DNA from: Purshia tridentata
Lineage: Eukaryota; Streptophyta; Magnoliopsida; Rosales; Rosaceae
Direction of reading: 5' to 3'
DNA: 64,000 nt
NCBI GenBank assembly: GCA_003254885.1
Contig: QANT01002270.1
Location: forward strand, 62,001-126,000
The position numbers were made by a program, and so were the translations under genes. The notes under the pieces were generated by a model. The model saw only the letters and a list, made by a program, of their open reading frames with translations. It was not told the origin of the DNA and searched no databases. Shown here piece after piece: positions 57,140-64,000 of the stretch; position 1 is the stretch's first letter; the number at the start of each line of letters is the position of its first letter.

Positions 57140-60100
57140 GCACACACTCATTAAAGAAGGCACCAAGCAGCACAATTCACGAATACAAGGAAAGTACAAG
57201 AACCAATGGGGAAGAGGAAATTGGAAAATCATATGAGATTAAGTCTTAAATGAAAAATGAGCTCAAGTCACCCATCCTAGCATAAAGGCAGAGAGAAAAA
57301 AATTGCTTTAAGATCAAGAATGGAAGAATTTTTCCTAAAACTGTCTGATGATAACCATAATTTCCTCCCTCACCCCTAAAACCCTAACCTAATACAACTT
57401 TATAAAACTGACCCAGCATGCAACATCAACTAACAGACAGGCCCTTCTAATTTGGAATTCCAATTATAACACATTAACAGTAACCAACAATATTTAAATA
57501 ATCAGCCATTACAACTTTCCCATCCTCTGCAACACTAAAGATTACACTCAAGGCATGAAAGATGGACCCCAAATGATAGGAGGCAAAACCCTTCAAACTA
57601 CATGGAAACTACAATTTTAAAAATCTCAGTTTCTGCACTCCAAATAAGACAATTGTTAGATATTATAAAGGAACGAGATAGCTATCAAAGCCATGATTTC
57701 GGAACTGAAAACACAAAATATGTATGTATAAAAGACAGATTACGCTGATGTTTATCGCAGTGTAAACGCAAACAAATGATAATTTAGTCAACTAGTATTC
57801 ACTAAAGAATCAAAAAAATAATTTCACACAAATATCATGATGGGATCAAGTATTACAAATGACAGAATTTACTAACATTCAAGTTATATAGTAGGTAGAG
57901 CAGGCAGCAAAGACCCACAGCATATCCTACCTCTCAATAGAGTGGCACGTCATGTACCTGTAAGCATCTTTAAAGCTATGGAAGTCACACAATGCATAAA
58001 TGGATAAAGAGTAAACAAACAATAAAAAATGAAAAAAAAAAAAAACTCTTAAAGGAATTGAAAACACCATTAAAACTGTTTCTAGGACCAATGCAAATAG
58101 AAAACAAGTCTCATAATACCTTGGAAGTCCTTACCAAAAGAGAATACCTTTGAAGTACTGAAAAAATAAGATTTGAAATATGACAAGAAATAAACATCTC
58201 AGTGCATCACCAGGACATGGATTATCGAACATATAAGATTGGTAGGACAATTAACATAAACCCATTGAAAAGTACTAGATCAATGATTATGGTGAGATAC
58301 ATTTTGTATATTTAATTTACTAATTATATATAAGTAGTCTAAATTCTAAATGTAATCAATTAATGCCAAGATAAAAGCATTGTATTTTTATATTTAATTT
58401 ACTAATTATATATATGTAGCCTAAAATTCTAAATGTAATCAATTAATGCCAAGATAAAATCATTGTACATACCAAAAATTCTCCATGCAAAAGCACAGGG
58501 GTGTGCGTATGGGAATGCATGTGTAGGGGGAAGGGGAGAGAAAGAGGAAACTATTTTAGAAAAAAAATACAATTCAAACAATAGAAGAAAAATATAACTA
58601 TTTCTTAAACAATGTGTTTGGCAATTGAATTAGGAGACAAGAGAACAGAGGAGAGTAGAATCAAGAGATTACTAAGCTCTCTTGTGTGGATGAATAGGAG
58701 AGAAAAAAAAGAGGAAATCTCTAATTGAGGATATTTTCAACATATTTACAACCAAACAACACAGATTTCATTTTCTATCCCAATTTTTCCACTTATAAAG
58801 AGAAATAAAAGTGCACCAGGAGAGAAGGTGAGCCTCTCTTCACTTCTCTCCATTCTCTCCATAATTAATCATCCAAATGGAGAAGTTTTCAAACTTCTCT
58901 CATCTCTCTTTTCTTCTCTTCATATCTCTCAATCTAAAAACACTTTAAATGTCTAGTAACAACCAAAAGATTAATAAATAATCACTTGTTTATCTCAAAG
59001 TAGGCAGAAAAGCTAAAATCTAACAGTCCAACCAGGCTATTAGATAATGAAAACCTTGAAATAAAAACTACAAATTCATAGTTGCCCGCTTGAGAGAAAC
59101 TCCTGTCATGAGCTAATGGGCCAAATTTTCACCAGACTTTCAATTGCATGTGGTGTAACAAGATACAAAACTAAAAGACATTCGAATAACTTGATAAACC
59201 ACACCCAGTCAGAATAGCGCCAACCAGGACATATGTAGGCAAGCTCACAATTCCACAATTTATCAAAACTGTTTCATCACTAACAAGGGTGCACCGGGAC
59301 AAGCAATGTGTGACTCACCTCCATTGGTGTCATCAGTTCAAAAGGCTTCTCCCAAGTAGATAATGATGTCCTCCTGTTGTAATAAAATCTGAATTGTTCA
59401 TGTAGCAAAGAACAGTATGTGATTAGAAAGATCAACCTTACAAGGTACAGATTATCAGCCAAAAAAATCATTAAAGCACAATATTCTAACAAATTGAAGC
59501 ATAAGAAACAACTATGTGGAAAAATAGCAAGCACTACCTTCTTCCATCAGCAGATGTATGCTCTCTCCAATCTGCTGGATTCCCTCCCGCGGGGTTAGGT
59601 CGGAAACCTGTTTCCTGAAATTTTAAAGATAATGGCACATTATCAAGAAATCAGCATAGATTTCTGAGGAGCATGACAACTAGGCGTGAAGCTGAGAAAA
59701 AGAATCATCTTACTGGAGCGGTGGAAGTGGAACCAGAAGGCCGTTCACCGGTGTGCTGCAGAGGTGTAACAGAGACAGAAGACTGGATCTCAGATGATAA
59801 CCTAACTTCTCCCTCGGATGAAATATTCGGTGCATGCAGTTGAGATATAGACTGATACTGGGTGGAGTCATTAAAACTTCTTGGTATTGGACCATAAGAA
59901 GAAGATGCAAACTGCATAAGTGCAAGTTATGAATTCAACGCCTAAAGATATTTCAAGCAAAATAAAAAGTCAAAGAAGCACAATCTTGAAACTTACAGTA
60001 TATGATGAAGAGAGAGGTGTCCGTGGGCCACCTAAGTTAGGCATGACATTATTTGGAGTTTGTGCATTAGGCTGAGGTAGGGGCAATTCAGATGCAAAGT

Positions 60101-61201
60101 TCCTGTTAGGCTGAGCAACAGGCAATGGAATTGCCTGTGATGGCAGCATACCATGACCTGGATGACCAGATCTTGGAGGTAACTGCTGCATTGGTTGTGA
60201 AAACTGGGGTTGGTGAGTTGGAGGAGGCAATCGAACATTCATCAATGGGACACCCCTGCCAATATGCTGAAAATTTTGAGAAGCCACAGGAATGAACTCC
60301 TGTGAATGTGGTGGTTGAACTACTGGCCGGAACTGCAGCGTAAAATTAATTTGAAGGGAATTATGTTGATTTATCATTAAAAACATGCATAGGTGACACA
60401 CAAACTCATCAAGAAGGAATGTTTTACTTGAAAGGACATGGGCGGCAAACTTCGAGGGGGATCCACAGTACCCACTATAGGAGGCCGAAGAGGCTATCCA
60501 AGAAAAAGGGAAAGGATAATGTTAATTAGCAAAACATAGGAAAATAATTGACCAACATCTATATTGAAATGTATTTCTGAAGGGAAAAGTCACATACATG
60601 AAAAAGTATAACAAGTAAATAATGAAAATAATTAAAATGGGACATATGGATCCATACCCAAAAAAATGCATTTATCGCCTGCAAACTGTCTTACATTTTA
60701 TGGAAATAGAAATTTAACCGAGAAATTAACAGCTCTAACATCTCAAAAAGGTCATAAACAAGGAGGGGAACCAAATATTAAATAAATTGAAAGAAAATGA
60801 ACTTAGTCAATTCATCAATACCATGTTTTTAAGACCATAAGCAGAAATAAAAAAAATAATCATGAGTATTAAATACATTTAAAAGATTGAGAAAAAAAAA
60901 AATTCAAGCTTAACAATGCAAGCCCCAAGTTCAGATCACTGAATCACAAGATATCTAACAAGCCTGCTTAGACACCATGAGTGCCTTAATCTATAACAGT
61001 AATAGCCTAAAATGATTCTGAAAAGATAATCCTTCAGACCTAATTGGTGAGAAAAATAAGATTAAGGTAAACACACTCTGAGCTCATAGAAGAACATAAA
61101 AAATTTGTCTCTAACGCTGTGTGGTTTACAAACTAGTAACGCATAAAACAGTTTTCCTTATACACTACCTGTAGACCTGAAAATTGAGGGTTATTGGCCA
61201 T
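50274..61201 (-). CDS. PRP40A: Pre-mRNA-processing protein PRP40A, 1023 aa, 28 coding exons
   Basis: Exons: 61201-61169, 60493-60428, 60332-59997, 59911-59714, 59614-59538, 59388-59319, 56691-56639, 56529-56472, 56353-56013, 55916-55844, 55761-55666, 55575-55507, 55428-55351, 55008-54922, 54826-54792, 54652-54547, 54022-53942, 53785-53693, 53626-53573, 53482-53366, 53170-53072, 52788-52741, 52668-52576, 51792-51685, 51542-51478, 51021-50919, 50808-50512, 50411-50274; the phases fit throughout. PRP40 is a U1 snRNP-associated splicing factor; plant PRP40A binds the RNA polymerase II tail through WW domains. Order: a Pro/Gln-rich N-terminus (residues 1-211), WW1 (about 222-255, [20 protein letters not shown]), WW2 (about 266-297, [20 protein letters not shown]), a Ser/Thr/Val-rich linker, five FF-type repeats (about 468-870) and an Arg/Lys/Glu/Asp-rich nuclear tail ending [14 protein letters not shown]. 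Each WW is split between two exons. Exon 15 has a weak donor (G|GTTGGTC). Confidence 0.95.
53844..53902. repeat. Poly-A tract with an N in a PRP40A intron
   Basis: Almost 60 A with one N at 53861, in the intron between exons 17 and 18 on the plus strand. The N and the length suggest that the true run length is not resolved. Confidence 0.95.
57078..57136. repeat. CT microsatellite in the intron between the WW domains of PRP40A
   Basis: About 29 CT units in the 2.6-kb intron 6 (59318-56692), followed by a CACGCACACAC run. Confidence 0.95.
58303..58468. repeat. Tandem duplication of about 83 bp in PRP40A intron 6
   Basis: TATTTAATTTACTAATTATA at 58309 recurs at 58391, and AAATGTAATCAATTAATGCC at 58348 recurs at 58431. 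Unit length is about 82-83 bp with few differences. Confidence 0.92.
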
Positions 61202-61231
61202 TTCAGTAATGGCACAAGCCTCCGAAAACAA

Positions 61232-62880
61232 CTGCAAAGCCAACAGCCATCATTAGCATCTTACAGTTCCAAGAGAGTATGTTAGGCTGAAAGTTAAAAA
61301 GTATAAAGTAGAGTAATATAAAAAATCCATATAATGGAAAAATAGATTCCACCAAGCACACATTACTATATGGTCTAATCTAGCATACAAAGCAAATAGA
61401 AATCTGAACTTTATGGCATAGAGTGTTGCAGATCTAGAAACATGTTCATAAAACAAACATAGCCAAGATGAGGTATTAAGAAAACTCAAAAGAAATGCAA
61501 GGAAAGATGAAATAAGAAATGGCGGGCTAAGGTTGCGGCAACACCAATTTATGATTCAATGCCAGAAAGTCCTCTACAATGGTTCATATGCGCAGTAAAG
61601 GTTTAAGAAGCACTGGACAAAGGAATGCACTGGTTCATGTTGAAGGGACAAACTCTGCAACCGAAAGAGCAAAAACAGATTAACCAAAAAATTTATGTAA
61701 GTGATCCTAAGTAGTCAACATTAAGCTTTCTCCATTTTCAGTATTCTATCTAAGCTGACTAAAATGAGAACTATATAATATAAAACATGAAAGAAAATTG
61801 AATTAACATCCAAGTTTGGTAAGCTCACTGAAACACCTCCGTCATTGCAATTAAAGAGATCAAATCCTAATCTTACAGCCGTATTTTTCCCATACTATGG
61901 TGTCTGACACATTTTAAATTTTTAAATGAAGAGTAATCCTTTTGCACATGCATAAAACCCTTACACCATGTTGTCTACTAATTATCAACAACTAAGTGTG
62001 CAGACAAGTGACTACCATGATGAAAAGATACAGGCAGTGGAAAGATATACCTCAACGACTTCTTCTTCTTTTCAAGATATTAATATCCGTACTTTAGTGT
62101 TTATCAATACACCACTTATACAATGTTACACATTTAATACATCTTTATAGCTTTACATCAACGAATAAGTATGGCCTGAATCAAATTCTATTAGACTCCA
62201 AAGATTAGATTTTAGCCTCTGTACTAATTTTTTCCAATCTTCCCATCAACCATATAATAAGTATCAGACCATGGCAGATCATGAATGATTTCAACCATGT
62301 AAACCATTTTGAACAGTAAAAAAGCTAACTCAGCCTAAAGACTGTGAAACTACCATAGAACGTCAAAATCATGAAAACAGAAAACAGCCCAATAATTTTC
62401 CGGAATTTTTTTTAAAAAAGGCATCCTTTTTATGACTTCATAATCTGTTTCATATATTATAGAACTACTGAAAGCTACTATTTTCTACTGCTTTATAAAA
62501 TCAGATTTGGTAAACTCAGCCAAACAGGCTTAAATTCCCAGAAAAAAAAATACACATAATTTTCCATAATCCAAAATGTAGAAAGTGCCTCTAGCAGTGC
62601 CCACCCCCCATCACAAATTAACGCAGAATGTCAATCAAATAAAATTAAAAGCCCTAACTTTCACACTAAAGAATTCCAATGAACCAAAAACCTGACCTAA
62701 TTAATTGCATACCAGAGTGAGGGCAATTGCGGTTGAAGAAGCGCACAATACAAATATTTGAACTTGCATAAAAAGCATGAATCTTTGAGCATAATATTGG
62801 ATTTTAATCAAATAAAAATCGTACCAGCTGAGTGAAGCTGTAGCTGGAAGCCTCTGAGCGTTATTGATTTTGCTTTGCAG
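61232..62880 (-). other. PRP40A 5' leader: untranslated exon and leader intron
   Basis: The coding exon begins at 61231 after a TTTGCAG acceptor and has 30 nt of leader before the ATG. A likely first, non-coding exon ends at about 62824 with the donor CAGCTG|GTACGA; its upstream limit near 62880 or beyond cannot be set from sequence. The 1.6-kb intron between them shows nothing else. Confidence 0.6.
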
Positions 62881-63391
62881 CTTAAAATGCTACGCTTTCT
62901 GTAACCAACCTCAGTTATTTTGCGTTTAAGGATGCCCCTCGTGTTGTCCTAAGAATTAAACCCTCTTCTTTTTCTTTTTCAATTTTTTTTTGGTTGGGTC
63001 AAGGACATGTAGTGTGTCTTATGACTCTTATGCTTAACAAGAACACACCTCCCTCTCACAGATGACAGTTGGGTTACATGGGTACATGGGTTCGCCTACC
63101 ATGGATTGGAAAGAATCTTCTTGTATAGAAATTTATGTCATACATGGTATGGCATATAGCCAAGTTTTCCGCTCTTTAATGTTTGACATGTATACACCAT
63201 TAGATGTGGTAGTATGTTATACAATTAAGACTAACCTCTTTTAATTACGTATAGAGATAGTTTAACATGTATAATTAGATAATGTTATGTTTTTTTTTTT
63301 TGACCACTTAGATAATGGTATGTTTAAATGATCGATCAAACTCTACGATCAAGAAAATATTACTATGTATGATAAATAACAAACTTCCAAT
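62881..63391. other. Upstream region of PRP40A
   Basis: No gene is supported. This is the probable promoter side of PRP40A, with a T-rich tract at 63290-63300. Confidence 0.45.
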
Positions 63392-63941
63392 TAGGGATGG
63401 CAAAAAAAATTTCATACATTCAAGTATTCGCGGGTAATCAAACAAAATGAAGCGGGTATGGAAGGAAAATTGGAGTACGGGGATAGATTCAAAGATTTCT
63501 TGAAAATACCTAATCGTTAATAGGCAAGGATGGTACTGCAATACCAGATCCCTGACTTAAATATATATAATTTCATTTTATTTTAATAATATTATTAATA
63601 TATATAATAATATCTTCTTTGTTTAACATTTTTTTATATTACTATCATTCTTGGATCACTCTACCCTATTTTTACTATCACTTTTCTTTTTGGTCAAATA
63701 TAAATTTTTTTTAGCTATGTTATGTGTCTTAAAGAAAAATTTATGAAAAAGAAAAAGGGCAAGGATCAATGATTGGGAGGGTATAGGGATCCCTTTTCCT
63801 CGTTGACAAGTATGGGTAATCGCCAAATTGAAAATACGTTGGGGTAGGTATAAGGGAAAAAACACATTTGGATACGGCTCAGAAATGACATATTAATCTT
63901 TTGGCAATCCCATTGTCATCATTGTCATCCCTACTTCCAAC
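63384..63941. mobile_element. hAT-type non-autonomous transposon/MITE (body 63392-63933)
   Basis: The body starts TAGGGATGGCAA at 63392 and ends TTGTCATCCCTA at 63933, an imperfect terminal inverted repeat of 12 bp. It is flanked by CTTCCAAT (63384-63391) and CTTCCAAC (63934-63941), an 8-bp target-site duplication with one mismatch. Both the TAGGG terminus and the 8-bp duplication fit the hAT superfamily. The 542-bp interior has no transposase frame. Confidence 0.82.
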
Positions 63942-64000
63942 CTATTTTTTATTGATATGGGGAAGGGGGTGTCAAACTAGTACCTTGTCTAACATGGAGT

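Noticed and set aside
56910-57232. Arg-Glu repeat frames
   Set aside because: They are translations of the CT microsatellite inside a PRP40A intron.

Overview
The window is nuclear DNA of a flowering plant: AT-rich intergenic DNA, many-exon genes with GT-AG introns, a Ty1/copia element, MITEs and a tRNA-derived SINE, and eudicot gene families. The F-box/FBD/LRR proteins of the At1g13570 type and the expanded ZRK pseudokinases look most like Rosaceae; that family assignment is inference. One N at 4560 and one inside a poly-A tract at 53861 mark imperfect assembly.

Layout. 1-9163: two tandem minus-strand copies of a NO VEIN/sacsin-like GHKL-ATPase gene. The first enters from the left edge with its 5' end intact; the second has lost its 5' end. 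9164-14057: a copia element whose main frame is open and whose two flanks belong to different genes, with no matching target-site duplication. 14058-23720: a decayed tandem array of plus-strand F-box/FBD/LRR genes alternating with a small minus-strand gene of unknown function. All three F-box copies are broken; the small gene survives whole once and twice as fragments. 24255-28467: a LINE RNase H remnant, a RING-H2 E3 ligase gene and a small conserved basic protein gene. 31871-34041: an organelle-type RsmE 16S rRNA methyltransferase gene with a microsatellite at its first splice donor. 34747-44240: four ZRK-type pseudokinase copies (one apparently whole) interleaved with two EVE-domain genes. 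47442-47827: a phytosulfokine precursor gene. 50274-61201: PRP40A with 28 coding exons and a separate leader exon near 62850. 63392-63933: a hAT-type MITE.

How the genes relate. There are no operons. The main theme is local tandem duplication and decay: NOV x2, F-box x3, EVE x2, ZRK x4. The ZRK genes share a 17-nt coding first exon preceded by a conserved leader module. The module occurs six times against four kinase copies, so it has multiplied or outlived some of its genes. The copia element sits at the junction between two arrays, and the flanking truncations suggest that DNA between them was lost through the element. Housekeeping genes (RsmE, PRP40A) and signalling genes (PSK, RING) are single copy and look functional.
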